Positions 48,431 to 59,500 are shown, counted from the stretch's first letter. The stretch is DNA of 64,000 nucleotides from Takakia lepidozioides (GCA_030704615.1 CM060731.1:33358001-33422000); one strand, 5' to 3'. Translations and numbers: made by a program. Notes: generated by a model from the sequence alone, not told the origin.

Positions 48431-49400
48431 CTAGAAGGGCCGCCCCCGAATAGGTCGCCTCAAAATAGGTGCAGAAGTCAGTTGAGCCTTGAGTTCCTCA
48501 AAAGCTTCCTCCTGCTCCTGCTCCCATTGCCACTCCTGACCTACCTTGGTCAATTTCGTAAGAGTCTTCGCAATGCTACTAAATCCCTTGACAAACCAAC
48601 GATAGTAGTTTGTCAACCCGATGAAAGCACGAACTCTGCTTACATCTATGAGACGTGGAATGCATGCAATGGCCTCCACCTTTGTCTGTTGAACACCCAA
48701 TCCTCCAAGGTATATCATGTGGCCCAGATACTCAATCTGATCATGGAAGAACTTGCACTTCCCAGGGTGCAATTTCAACCCATGCGCTCTCAAACGCTCA
48801 AACACCATCTGAAGGTGTCTCTCGTGCTCCTCAATCGTAGCACTAAAGATGATGATGTCGTCAATGTAGCACCGGGCGAAGTCTAGCCCCGCAAAAATCC
48901 TATCCATGACCCTCTGAAACTTTACAGGAGCATTCTTCAACCCAAACGGTAGGAAGCGCCATTGGTGCAAGCAATCATTCCCATGTTGGTCAATCCCCCA
49001 GAATGCCATCTTTTGCTTGTCAGCCTCTTTGATTGGCAACTGGTGGTAACCAGACAGACTAAGTCAATGTGTTAAACACCATTGCATGCCCAATGACATC
49101 AAAGATCTCATCTGGAGTTGGCATGACATATCTATTGGACTTAGTCTGACGGTTCATAGGACGGTAGTCCACACACATCCTCCTTTATATCCAATTGCCA
49201 TAGATATCATTCCTAGCTAGCATCACCATTGCCAAGGCATACTCCCCGCCTGACAATTCCACCAATCCAGCTTCGAACAATTCCATAGTCTGTGACTGGA
49301 TCAAAGACCTCTCCATATCACTATACCTGTAGGGCCTTCGAAAAAAATTAGCGTGTCACTTGCCAAATCAATACGAATCTCCTGGCCCTTCAAACTCCCC
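48431..49400 (-). pseudogene. gypsy reverse transcriptase
   Basis: The longest frame (48431-49039) includes HQWRFLPFGLKNAPVKFQRV, FARCYIDDIIIFSATIEEHE and FIGLTNYYRWFVKGFSSIAK. The YIDD active site is intact. Upstream, in other frames, are RPYRYSDMERSLIQSQTMEL and MCVDYRPMNRQT. At least one frameshift separates the two halves. Confidence 0.88.
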
Positions 49401-49429
49401 AATCCTTCAAACCGAAGGCAAAGCAATTT

Positions 49430-50010
49430 CTATAAGCCCTTAGAAATCGCTGGATCATCCGTCTCTCCCCTTCGATGACTGTATGCCCGTGACCCCACTG
49501 CAGCTGCATCCAATAATACAGCTGGTCCAATCCATGATCGGATCTGATGCACACTGGCCATAACCCTGGCCTTAGAATCCCCCATGAGAGGAACATTCTC
49601 CAGGATATAAACTGGAGATTGTACTTGCCTCACCTGCAAGTCACGCAACACTCGTAACATCTCCCAAAACAGATGTGATCGTGCATCATGCAAACCATTA
49701 CCATGACATACGGGAGAATGTCATTGGCAATGCCACCCTGCTATCACCAAGTCAATGCGACCATGCCGATCCAAATTCTCCGCCCCCAGCAAGGTAATGT
49801 CTGCTGGCAAGGCCTTTTGATACCCTTGAATTGCTGAGAGATGCGACAACTCAGGATACCAGTGTGTGAGCAAGGCGATGTGGCGCATAGAAATACGCCA
49901 AGCTATCTCATCATTCTCCATATACAAGTACTTGCGTACTTTAATCCCAGCTTGCAGCACTCCTGCAAGCCCAGTGCTCATGCCTCCAAACAGGTCTAGC
50001 AATCAAATCC
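49430..50010 (-). pseudogene. C5-cytosine DNA methyltransferase-like domain in the retrotransposon
   Basis: Motifs of C5-methyltransferases occur in order on the minus strand. Motif I is LLDLFGGMSTGLAGVLQAG (AdoMet binding). Motif II is YLYMENDE. Motif IV is DLVIAGWHCQ, where the family has PCQ; the catalytic Cys is kept but the Pro is His. Motif VI is YILENVPLMGD. Part of motif VIII is VGSRAYSHRRG. Two in-frame stops interrupt it, one just before motif I and one just after motif IV, and a frameshift follows motif VIII. I see no recognisable motifs IX-X before the reverse transcriptase begins. The upstream frame 50003-50320 (LDTVPITWQPFDLGI at its end) runs into the domain with only a stop between, so it may be its N-terminal extension. 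Position between protease and RT shows that it belongs to the element, not to a host gene. Confidence 0.82.
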
Positions 50011-50438
50011 CTAAGTCAAATGGTTGCCAGGTAATGGGCACTGTGTCCAAAGGAGCTAACTGAGGAGGTCCAGGTGATGTTACTGAACTCCCCTCGCTCA
50101 CCAATGGATAGACCTCCTGCCATGCTTGGTGCACACACTCGTCTGCTACTCGATGCAAATTCCCAACTGTACCCCACAATGGAATATGAACAGGCACATG
50201 AGGAAGCAAATCAGCCTTGTATGCTAATTGTTTGTTCTCATCAGGTGGTGGTCTATCATCTGCATGGCTATTGCCCCTCCAAGAGCTCATTACCCCAAGC
50301 GACCACCCCTGAGAATGCAACCAATGTGGGCATCACGTTCTTAAGATCCACCGCTACATTCCTAATAAACCGCACTAGGAGCATTGCACGTCGACCATCC
50401 CCTAATTGCCATTCCGGCCTGTAGGATGTTGTTTTCTC

Positions 50439-50780
50439 CTAAAAGTCCAAAGTAAAGCCCATCGGGTATAACACAACCCCACCAATAAATACATCATAAA
50501 ACATTGCGTCCGTAACAATGGTTTTAGCTCTCATGACAGAGCCATCTATAAGATAATCTGGCTGCAATCGAATGAAGAACTCATGGCGTGTAATCCCTCG
50601 TGCCTTCTCTGAACCGCCCAAAGATGTTTGAATTTGGAAATGGCAAGGCTCCAAATCCGCCTCTGTAAGACCCAAGCCTGCAATTGCTGCTCTCCCCAAC
50701 ATCAATGGCTGTGCTCTTGAGTCCAATAAGACCCGCAGTGGCCTATACTTCCTCCCGGCTGGGCCACCCAACTGAAACAC
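50439..50780 (-). pseudogene. gypsy aspartic protease
   Basis: The frame reads RPLRVLLDSRAQPLMLGRAA, IAGLGLTEADLEPCHFQIQT and FYDVFIGGVVLYPMGF. It has the hydrophobic-hydrophobic-DS(G)A signature of retropepsins, but the Gly is Arg (DSRA), which should abolish activity. It is open for 113 codons. Confidence 0.75.
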
Positions 50781-50789
50781 ACCATCCTA

Positions 50790-51936
50790 ATTGACTACCC
50801 TAGGAGTTACCATACTATGCTCAATGACTGGTCTAGTTGGCAACTCCTGCAACCTTGCAGCTGCCACTTGCCATGGCGCAACTGCCGTGGTCTTCACCCT
50901 TGAATCTAGGGCAACCATGCACTACACTTTATCCGCTATCCCCGTAGATAGTGCCGATGCATCACCACTCTCACAGAGTGCAGCTGCCAGTCTAAACACT
51001 GCAGCTGGCCACATCCCCGGCATTGCAATTGTCGTGGCAGAAAACAATAGAGCTTGGCAAATTGCCGTAGCCGCCTCTAACAATATACTGGCTGCACCTT
51101 GCTTTGCAGCACCATCCACTGGCATTTCCCGAGCCACACCAACTCTCCCCGGTGGCTCTACCTCTGACACACTTGGACGAGCGAGTGCCATCGATGGCAT
51201 AGTTGGCACTGTCTCAGCCAATGTGAAAGATTGTGGAAGCCTTGTTTGCCGACTTGCTTCCCCTCTTTGTGGATCAAAATCCACACATCCACTCTTCTTG
51301 GCTCAGGAGCACGCGTTGCTACTCGAGTGACAACAGCTGCAGAATCCACATGCAATGGTCATGCAAATGCGGCTCCACACATGAAGCCCATACCAATCTG
51401 GTCTTCCCTGGGCATATGAGGTTGTGCAGGTGGGGCTTGAACCTCAGGCCTTGGAGCTGGCGCATCATGAAACGTGACCATGGTAGCAAGACGTTGCTCT
51501 AGCTGGGCAAGCTTATCCACCATGCCTTGGTCATGACCTTGACCTTGACCCTGTGCTCCTTGGTTTTGGTTACAACCTCCACCACGACCTCTATTTATCT
51601 ACCTCTCTGGACTACAATGCCTCGTCCTCGACCACCATTGTTCACTTGGAACTGGCCTGGCCGTAGCTCAGGATGCAAGTCATAACAATGGGCCTCTTCA
51701 TGCTCATACTTGCCACAAATACCCAAACTATGGTTGTGTAGGCTGTGCCTGTGCCGATTCTTTGCCTCTCTCCAGGCAATCTCTCTTAACATTGGGTCCT
51801 CCACAATCCCAACATGTCGCTCCCGATTGTTGTTGGCCTGAGAATGAAGGAAGTGACCTCTGCAATTGAGATCATTTCTGTCCTTCCCTGGGCTTCGCCT
51901 GAGCCCATTTGTTAGAGAGCTTCGTGTAACTTCCAA
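50790..51936 (-). pseudogene. gypsy gag region with degenerate zinc knuckle
   Basis: At 51595-51936 the frame contains HSLGICGKYEHEEAHCYDLH, a CCHC-like knuckle in which the first Cys is missing, followed by HPELRPGQF and a Gly/Arg-rich run. The region 50920-51350 encodes low-complexity Ala/Pro-rich peptides in several frames and is read as decayed gag or linker. Confidence 0.6.
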
Positions 51937-51989
51937 AGGCCCCTAGGTGGACTCGACAATGTCATCATATCGATCCTCATCACTAATTA

Positions 51990-52325
51990 GTTAGGATGGA
52001 AGGAAAATGAGGTTGGACCTATGGGTAGGCGACAGGGTTAGGGCCGGGGGCTTTGGATTTCTGGTTTTTGTTCTAATTTTTATTTTTGCTTTATTAGCTT
52101 TTAGTAGCGGGCTTGCACACTTTTCGGGGTTACTACTCTCTATATATACTTCTGTGATTGTCGGCGGGGATTTTATAAACAATCCAAGTCCTTTTTGGTG
52201 AACCACCACCTTAAACCTCAATTTCATGCGATGAGTTGTGGTGCGTCTTAGCCCATCCACCACGGCCCATTGGATTGCGGTGAGCCCCACGACTCCTCAC
52301 AACTCCCACCACAAGAATGTTTAGC
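51990..52325 (-). mobile_element. LTR-like insertion, copy B, inverted to copy A
   Basis: Reversed, 52319-52108 reads CTTGTGGTGGGAGTTGTGAG, later GGGCCGTGGTGGATGGGCTA, and AGTATATATAGAGAGTAGTA followed by ACCCCGA. Copy A has the same words in the same order. Outside this core the two copies diverge. It sits between the gag region and the primer-binding site of the gypsy element. Confidence 0.6.
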
Positions 52326-52341
52326 AACCAAAACTCCAAGC

Positions 52342-52430
52342 TCTGGCCTAATGGTCAAGATGGGAGTTCGAGTCTAGACACGTACACCAAAGTGAATAAC
52401 TGAAAAAAAAATTAAAAAAAAAAATTGGGC
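52342..52430 (+). mobile_element. Possible short SINE (tRNA-like promoter and A-tail)
   Basis: TGGCCTAATGG at 52344-52354 fits the pol III A box and GTTCGAGTC at 52366-52374 fits the B box. A-rich sequence follows at 52404-52430. The A-B spacing of about 22 bases is shorter than in tRNAs, and there is only one copy here, so this is tentative. Confidence 0.35.
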
Positions 52431-52627
52431 ATTGCGACCCCCTGGCGTCGCTGGGGACGCCCGACGCTGAGGCTGCCATGACTGCGATCCTACGCGTTGA
52501 GGCTGCGACACCCCAGCGTCACAAACTCCAACGACTGTGATGCCCCGGCGTGACAAGAGGCGGAGCGACACTGTCGTTGCTAGCGCGCGTTGGTGGGCTG
52601 TCGCAAACCCCCTCTTTTGCATTAGTG
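52431..52627. mobile_element. CACTA-type transposon end X
   Basis: Read inward from 52627 on the minus strand it begins CACTAATGCAAAAGAGGGGG and TTTGCGACA, and ACC follows outside. GCGAC and GCGTC words repeat in both orientations inside it, like CACTA subterminal repeats. The left end is not found, and it may be a truncated piece. Confidence 0.6.
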
Positions 52628-52786
52628 ACCTTCCTTCGGTAAACTTCCCTTCAGATCAGCCCCGGTGTCGCGTCATTCCCACTAGGCTCACTAGGTTCAT
52701 CAGCTTTCAGCCATCCCACTTTCGCTTTTGTTTGCTTGATCCCATTGTGAGGCCAATCTCAAAGACGTTCGCGTACTCAACTCTAA

Positions 52787-52798
52787 GCTCTAATACCA
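52787..52798 (-). promoter_or_regulatory. Primer-binding site of the gypsy element
   Basis: On the minus strand TGGTATTAGAGC lies two bases after the LTR end TGACA. It differs by one base from TGGTATCAGAGC, the plant initiator-Met tRNA primer-binding site. It fixes the 5' end of the element. Confidence 0.85.
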
Positions 52799-52811
52799 AA
52801 TGTCACGCACC

Positions 52812-53716
52812 CACTACAGGAAAAAGGGGGGTTTGCGACACTGCTTGCCCCCTTTTCAGGCGGGGTAGTAGCCCGAATGTGCGATGCTAGGGCGTCGCAC
52901 GTTTGTCGCTGGGCCATCGCACTTTTTACTCCGCATGTGTCATGGTGCACCAGTGATGCAACAGCGTGGTGGACGACCACGAAGTGGGAAGGGCCTTTTT
53001 CTTGCGATGCCACAGTACCGACGTCCAAGGGTCGCAAGGACCTTGCAACCCCTGGACGTCACAGTTTAGGGATACATTTGAATTTATGTGGGAAAATTTG
53101 AATTTCAAAAGTTGAATTTGAATTTGAATATGAAATCTGAATTTTAAAAACTAGTTGACCATTGACTCCCGCGTTGACGTACCACTGGTTCTGTCCAATG
53201 GCAGTTCGTTCATTGTTCTACATATATTAGGCAATGCATACTTAAACCTAGGACCTCCACGTTATAACATTTCTAAGACACTACACACTAATCAACACAT
53301 CTACGATACTGTACATCTATGTATCACAAAAGCATTCTATGTATATATATACATATCAAGATTTCTTCCAGGTACCTTCTAGGGGATCCTTCTTTGACGC
53401 CGGGTAGTTGCAACCTCTGCAATCTTAGTACCTAGCCCCAGCCCCAGCCCCAGCGTCGTCGTCGTTGCTGCAGCCCCAACGCTGGGTGCCTCCAGCGACG
53501 TCTTTGCAACGCCCTAAGCTGGTACGACACCCTAAGCTTGCTGTGATGTCGGGGAGGGGTCGCAAAGCCGAAATAAAAATGAAAATGAGAGGCCTGGGCA
53601 TCATTGCCTCAACAACTATTGCCGCCCCAACAGTTGGCGTCGCAACGCCGGACCTCCCAGCTACTGCTCCCCAAAACAACGGATGTTGTAGCTAGCGTCG
53701 TACCGCTGGGCGCCCC
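52812..53716. mobile_element. CACTA-type nonautonomous transposon Y
   Basis: It begins CACTACAGGAAAAAGGGGGG and TTTGCGACA, preceded by ACC. It matches end X at 24 of 29 positions. Inside, GCGAC, CGTCGCA and GGGACGTC-type words recur at both sides (52870-53060 and 53450-53710), with an AT-rich middle. The right terminus is not clear; 53716 is where the GCGTCG words stop. It interrupts the gypsy 5' LTR. No transposase frame is seen. Confidence 0.6.
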
Positions 53717-53929
53717 CAAGTAAGAGGAAAGATATGAATATCTATTGGAGAGAGATGTTGCTTAAGAGCAAGAGCCACCCAAGAAATCGGAGCCCGATCA
53801 GGACTTCCCCGAGGCGCCTCCGGATCCTCAAACGTCCCAGATGCCGCCAGCATTTAACCAAAAGAGCCTTATATGTCTGAGGGTGTTCGAAACCGAAGAA
53901 CGCTCAATATTTGGCTCCTACAGTTAGGG

Positions 53930-54540
53930 CAGTATTCCCGTGGTAAAGCTTAGTGATGAGGACTAAGTGGAAGTGACTTCTAACTATATGAGGGACTATG
54001 CTCAACAATGGTGACAGAGCGCCTTCAAGACCAAAGACCTACCCTAAAGTTGAGGAGTGGAATGACTTTCAGAAACTCATGAAGAAGCAGTTCGTGCCCC
54101 CTCAACGCGTCTTGGCTCACCTGAGACAAGATCAGGAACTTGAAGTAGACGGATAACTGCATTTTAGATTACGTTCAAGTTTTCAATGTGTTGTTGCTCA
54201 AAGTCGCAGAAGTAAAATGGTCTTCAACTTTGTAACGAGACTCATTCCATGGATGAAGTAAAATTTGGAGGAGAGGCCACCAAAGACTTTGAATGAGGTA
54301 ATTGAAAGAACTGAATGCTTCTCGGAAATCCGTAGGGGCGAAAAACAAGGCCGTATAAAGTGGAACCCCAAGAAGGTCTAGTGGGGAGGGTGATTCATCT
54401 CGATCAAAAAAGAAGTCGGGTAGGCCATGCAGCGACAATGACGCTTGGAAACAAATGGAGCCTTCACACGCAAAGGTGACACTCGGTGCTTCGAAAGGAA
54501 AGTTACACGCGGTTGGACATGGTGGGCAAAATGCCCAATG
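53930..54540 (+). pseudogene. Second LTR-retrotransposon gag relic, plus strand
   Basis: Shifting plus-strand frames read VEEWNDFQKLMKKQFVPPQR, VLAHLRQDQELEVDG and VTLGASKGKLHAVGHGGQNA. This resembles a gag capsid domain followed by a linker. It is in the opposite orientation to the methyltransferase-carrying element, so it belongs to another insertion. Confidence 0.5.
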
Positions 54541-55653
54541 GCCGGTCTCGGATGTGACTGCGCCCTATATATAGAGTGTGAACCGGGGTCAAATAATTTG
54601 CTAGGCTGCTTGTTGATATGAATATATGAGAAAATACATCACTGTGGCACCTTTTTAAAAAGGGTGGAATCCCAGGGTTTATCAGGCTCATCTCATCTTT
54701 CATTCTAGGAAGGAAAGCAAGAGAGGAAGCGGCTCCTTGTCATGGCCACCAGTGCTACTGCCGCTTCACTTGAAGAGCAGCAGCTCGCAACCACGGTTTG
54801 TAGCTCACATCCCTGCCCTCGTCGTATTCCTACGTTAAGCTCAAATGTCTCTTTCTGGGTTCTCTTCAGCCATCGGTTTTGTGGGTGAAAATCTGCCCTG
54901 ACCGATGGGGGACTGGGTGTCCAGGTGCACAAGCTGGAGGTGGCCTGTTCAGAGCTCAAAAACTTGCCGGCAACAAGGGTAACCAGACTGCCCCACGTTG
55001 TCTGATTATTGCTGTCTTTTTGCATTGAGGCACCCGTTTGAAGGACATAGAGAGATTGAGAAATACGCAAGGAGGAGTGAGAATATGGGTAGAATTGCAT
55101 CATGCGTGGAACAAGGGCGAGCCATTAAATTCTTCAGGTGTGTTGTCTCATTTGCCATCTAGTGACCAAATGCCTCACAAAGACAACGTTTCCGACAAGG
55201 AGGAGGTTGCACTATTGCAGCTTCGGCCACATTACAATTTAACATAGATCTTGCAGGAGCATGGAGCAAATAGCCACTGAATGGAATGCTTGTTTCTTTA
55301 CAAAAACCTGCAAAAGGGTAGTGTCAGCCCACTGGCCAGGAAGCTGAACTGCCAGTGCTCAGTTGTTGGTGAATTGATGCTTGACAGACAGTGTATGAGA
55401 AGCGTGGTGCAATTTTCTTCCGCACATCATCCAAAGCGGCTACAAGAAATCAGCAAAGTAAGTGGCCTGGTCCCTTATTCGGCTTGAAGCACTTTATCTT
55501 GTATGTCATCTGAGGTCAGGGATTCCATGCACCAAAGTGCCAGTGTTAATGGTTTTGTGTGCAATTGTTTGTTTGTTACCTATTAATGTAATAGAAAACT
55601 ATCCATTGGAATTTGGAAAGGGTTTTTGTGATGTAATGGGCTGGTTGCCTCAG
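54541..55653. other. Probable upstream exons of the DUF177 gene, unresolved
   Basis: An ATG at 54742 opens MATSATAASLEEQQLATTVC and a Ser/Pro-rich run, which looks like a plastid transit peptide. At about 55385-55459 the frame RSVVQFSSAHHPKRLQEISK ends at a GTAAGT donor whose phase fits the exon at 55654. The join between these two is not clear. TATA-like TATATATAGAG is at 54568-54578. Confidence 0.4.
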
Positions 55654-58159
55654 ACGAACTGGAGAAAGCAAAGGCCCGTGTCAAGAAGCAGTAATCGACC
55701 TAGGCCATTTGTGGGGCAACTTAATTTGATTCAAAAATTGCGCAAGAGCAGCAGGAGTAAGTTTCCCACACTCCATTAGTTCTTGAGCTTGAGCTCCAAT
55801 TCTTTGTGGTCCATGGATTACCAAGTTGAGGTCCTTGGTAATGGTTGGGATTACCCTGGTAGGTTCACCAGGGTCCAGTGTTGCTCCCATGTCTTCTGAG
55901 ATATTGTCTTACTTGCATCTCAAATATCTGGTTGTCCATTCTCCTAGGTTAACGCACTTGCACGTACATCCAGAAGGGAGTTTCAGTGTGTTGATTCTTG
56001 GGGGCGTGCATTCTTGTATGTGCAGGGCGTACCTAACTCAGTAGCTATGGCTTTGAGCATAAGTTGCACTCAAAGCTACAATCCACTGCTGTCTGGTGTG
56101 TTCAGTGGGAGTCCATGTTGTATGTTTGGCTACCTTCACTGTGGCTGGTCCAAGTCAGGGGAAAGGGCAAGGCATCGAACCTCTTCCAGGTATTTAAAAG
56201 TGAGCGAGAAGTCCTTTGGTCCAAGGAGAGCAAGACGTCAGCACTCGGTTGGTGGCGACGATGCAGCATCATGCAAGGGGAAATCCTTGCATGGGGTTGC
56301 TTCCTTGTCATGTTCAAATAAAGCACCAAAACGTGGAAAACTTCATCAGACTGGTGCTCTTCCACCAGGTGATTTCATGCAGAAAAATACTTCAAAAGTT
56401 CCATTAGAGGAAAATCACCTAGTGATGAGGAGTATTGCTCAAATTCGAGTCAACTGTTTGTGCATTATCCACTGCTATCCCTGCTATCCCCACTAGTCTG
56501 CCAGGTGGAAACCAGACTGATAATGCTTGCTTCCGAGCCAATCCGTGGGGTGAAGTAATATGACTGCTGATGTTCCATCATTCAGAGCAAGGAATGTTTG
56601 AAAAATTGTGACCTGGACCTAGTGGACCTCTAAAGATAGACACTAGCTCAACAAAGTGAGGGGTAACGGGGTTGTGCTAGGGGGCCTGCAAGTGCTACAC
56701 CTTACTTTGGCCCCAGTGGTATGGTATGTGCCAAGCCATTTTCTCTCATTGTTCAAGGAGGCCAAGAACTCCTTTCATATCAACTACGACTTCTCAACAC
56801 CCAAAATATGTGCATTTATATATTGCCACAAGAAGGCCTAAATTCCTTAGGTTTACTGATTGAGGGACCAGATTGGTAAGAGTGGACTGTGTAATATCTA
56901 TACACCATGAATCTTCTGTGGGATGGCTACTAATACTGAGGTGGATTTAATGAAAGTTACCAGGTGTGATGGATGGAGAGGACGATGAAGAAAATTGTCC
57001 ATGGGAAGGTGCTATAGTTTTTAAACGAAGTGCTGTGCAGACGCGCTTTGAGTATGAAACTTCGCTGGAAAGACTTGGTCTCTCCAGACTGTCATCTGAG
57101 CTCTCAAGGTCTTTGGCTTCATCCATGGGGCTCAAAACTGTTGTTATGGAAGGAGAGGCTTCATCTGTCACCCCAGTAGGGATCTCTATCGATGTGTCTA
57201 GAGAAGGGAGAGATCTCCGCCTTGATGGAATCACTCGGACAGCGATCGCCCTATGTTGCAACCGGTAAGTCAAGTTCCAATGAGCTCATTGTCATCGGAA
57301 GCTTTCTGTCAGGTTGTTGAAAACCATAGTAGTATAATTTGCTTTTACCTTCTAACTGCACCCTCATGTCTCAGGTGTGGCTGTTGTAAAAATGCATCTA
57401 GAGGATTTTGATGTTTGTGATGGCTGGAATCTTGATCAGCTTCTTCCCTCCTTGGCCACGTCTCTTTTGGGGGAAAAAGAAAGAAAGGACAGTTTGTTAA
57501 CGTTCAGGAAAAGGTATGTATATATTTTTTATGGCTGAAGTCAAATGTTGTGTCACCCTGTTTTTCCTGACCATTGGAGACAGTAGCAACTCTTGGAAAA
57601 TCGGCTCCTCCTGTCTGTCATCCCCTCAGACTAAGAGATTCACGGTCCAAAATACGAAACACAAAGGGAGAGGCAAGGAGAGGGATGAAAGCAATATATG
57701 TGAACCATGTGCAGATGTCTAGCACCAGTTGCCGAGCGTGTGTTTGCGAGCTTCAGCCTTCTTCTCACAGTCACCCCTGTGACTGAGCCAGTGCAACAGA
57801 CGGTGGGGGTGGTACTGGGAGGCAGGGGGCAGTTCGGGATTGAGGCAGAAGATGAGCAAGGCGATGTGGAGCTGGACCTTGACTTGGATGACAAGCTTCA
57901 CTTCCCAAGTGATACAAAAGAGATTGATATTTCGAAGTATTTGCGTGACACAGTTCACCTTGAAGTTCCTGCCAAATCCTTATGTGAGGTCTCTTGTAAA
58001 GGATTCTGCTTGGATTGTGGGGTCAATCTTAACAAAGTGGCTTGTAAGTGTGGGAACTTGAAGAAGATGAAGAATGAGGGTGTTTGGGGACCGTTAGAGC
58101 AACTGAAGAGGCAAATGGAAGATCAACAAGGTAATCCTGAAGGGCCACATCCAAGCTAG
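55654..58159 (+). CDS. DUF177/YceD family protein, probably plastid 23S rRNA accumulation factor (5' incomplete)
   Basis: Exons: 55654-55756, 56964-57264, 57715-58159. They join in phase and give 282 residues plus a stop. Exon 2 includes MDGEDDEENCPWEGAIVFKR and ends in TRTAIALCCNR. Exon 3 goes on with CLAPVAERVFASFSLLLT, so the first Cys cluster (CCNRCL) is split by the intron. Later come DLDDKLHFPSDTKEIDISKY, VPAKSLCEVSCKGFCLDCGV and NLNKVACKCG, the second Cys cluster of DUF177. Plant DUF177 proteins are reported to be needed for 23S rRNA accumulation in chloroplasts, and bacterial yceD lies next to rpmF. A Cys-based metal site is inferred from the motif. The upstream transit-peptide exons are described with the preceding interval. 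Confidence 0.85.
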
Positions 58160-59500
58160 GTAAAATCAAGTTGGTTATGTTAAGATGATATTGAAGAACC
58201 TCTTTGTAGTTTCCACTCTTGGATTACAAGAGTTGGTGTTTGTTGGCCCTGCCTTTCTAAGGCGGGACTTGCGATTAAGTTTCGAATTAGATCAGGACAG
58301 GTGTCATGGGAATATTTCATCCATATCTATAATTGCATAAAATCCCTGGATGAATAGTTTTATGCAAGCGTACATACGTCTACCAGGCCGATATTCTCTC
58401 CCCAAGGAAGACAATGACTTGTATTTCCTCCTATCCTCTTTGCTCTCATTGAAATTTCTGATCCGCGTAATGGAAGACTTCTGTGAGGACACGGTAAAAG
58501 ATGCTAATGAGTGGTTTTTGCCTTGTTGTTTGCACCAGTTGAAGGTCCTGTGATTGAACCAGACAGCTTACACTTTGGGGTATCAGAAAATTCGTGTTGA
58601 ATTACTATCACATAGGCATAGACTTGTACAAATATCCCCAAGCCATGCTCATTCCCCTAGAGCTAGTCTGTCTAATGTTCATTGGAGAGCTTTGTCTGCC
58701 CATTGAGGCATAACTGCGGGTTGATGAAGGGCTCAGCTACAAGGAAAATGAAGAGCATTTTTCTTCAGTAAAGACGACAGCCACTAGTTTTCCTCAGCAC
58801 AATTTGCTCCAAGTATTTGGAGAAGATGAAGAATCAGATGCTAATATGGTCAGCAGGATTATCCTCGTGATTTTGAGCTCCTAGATTGCATCATGAGTAA
58901 TCAATGCAACATTCGGCGGGAGAAGAATGCACATGCATTTGTTGCTTCCATCAAGTTTTGTTAAATTGATATTCACAAACTGCAGTTTAAAATTCCTAGT
59001 ATGACATTTGTATTGATTTCACATGAATGTCAGCATGAAAACACTGGTAATGGAAGGTACAAGCCTACAAGTAGTGACTATTGCAATAGGTGCAGGATCT
59101 CCTACTCACCACTGCATCGAAACACTTCCACCTTACGTACAGGAGAATATATCAGACCTTTTATTGAGAAGCAAGGTTGGTGCAATCGGAGTTCGTATTC
59201 ACTTCCAAACTTTTAGAAATAGAAGGCTCGCCCAGGGCCCCAAAAAACATGGCCAAACAATGACAGGGCAATAATAATGAATGTATTGTGTCACCATTAA
59301 GATTGTAGAAGGATTGACAATAACTGGAATTGCCCATTGCACAATTCACTACCCATGGCAATTAGTGTGCCCAATAAAAAGAGAGCACAGCATAAATCGT
59401 CCAACTGATTGTCTGGCATCTAATCAGAAAGCATATGAGGCGGCAAATCTCGATTCAATAATCAAAATAAGTGTGTACAATTCTTAGCTGATCATACTCC
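58160..59500. other. Convergent interval between DUF177 and the CLT-like transporter
   Basis: This 1.3-kb interval holds the 3' UTRs of both neighbouring genes. Open frames are short. No transposon end, RNA gene or protein family is recognised. Confidence 0.45.

Larger units (their letters stand above)
46148..52800 (-). mobile_element. Decayed Ty3/gypsy LTR retrotransposon carrying a cytosine-methyltransferase domain
   Basis: Read on the minus strand the order is primer-binding site, gag zinc knuckle, protease, DNA C5-methyltransferase-like domain, reverse transcriptase, RNase H, integrase. Protease-RT-RH-integrase order with an integrase zinc domain places it in Ty3/gypsy. The coding region is broken by many stops and frameshifts and by nested insertions at 46747-47460 and about 51990-52325. 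The 5' LTR survives only as TGTCACGCACC at 52801, where a CACTA-type end interrupts it. I could not identify the 3' LTR; it should lie left of about 46120. The parts are annotated separately. Confidence 0.85.

Noticed and set aside
54742-54990. Two-exon transit-peptide model 54742-54884 plus 54925 onward for the DUF177 gene
   Set aside because: The intron would be only 40 bp, too short for a plant intron, and the following phase does not fit the next exon.
56014-56496. 160-codon plus-strand frame in the DUF177 intron
   Set aside because: Composition and overlapping alternatives look random, and the exons on each side join in phase without it.
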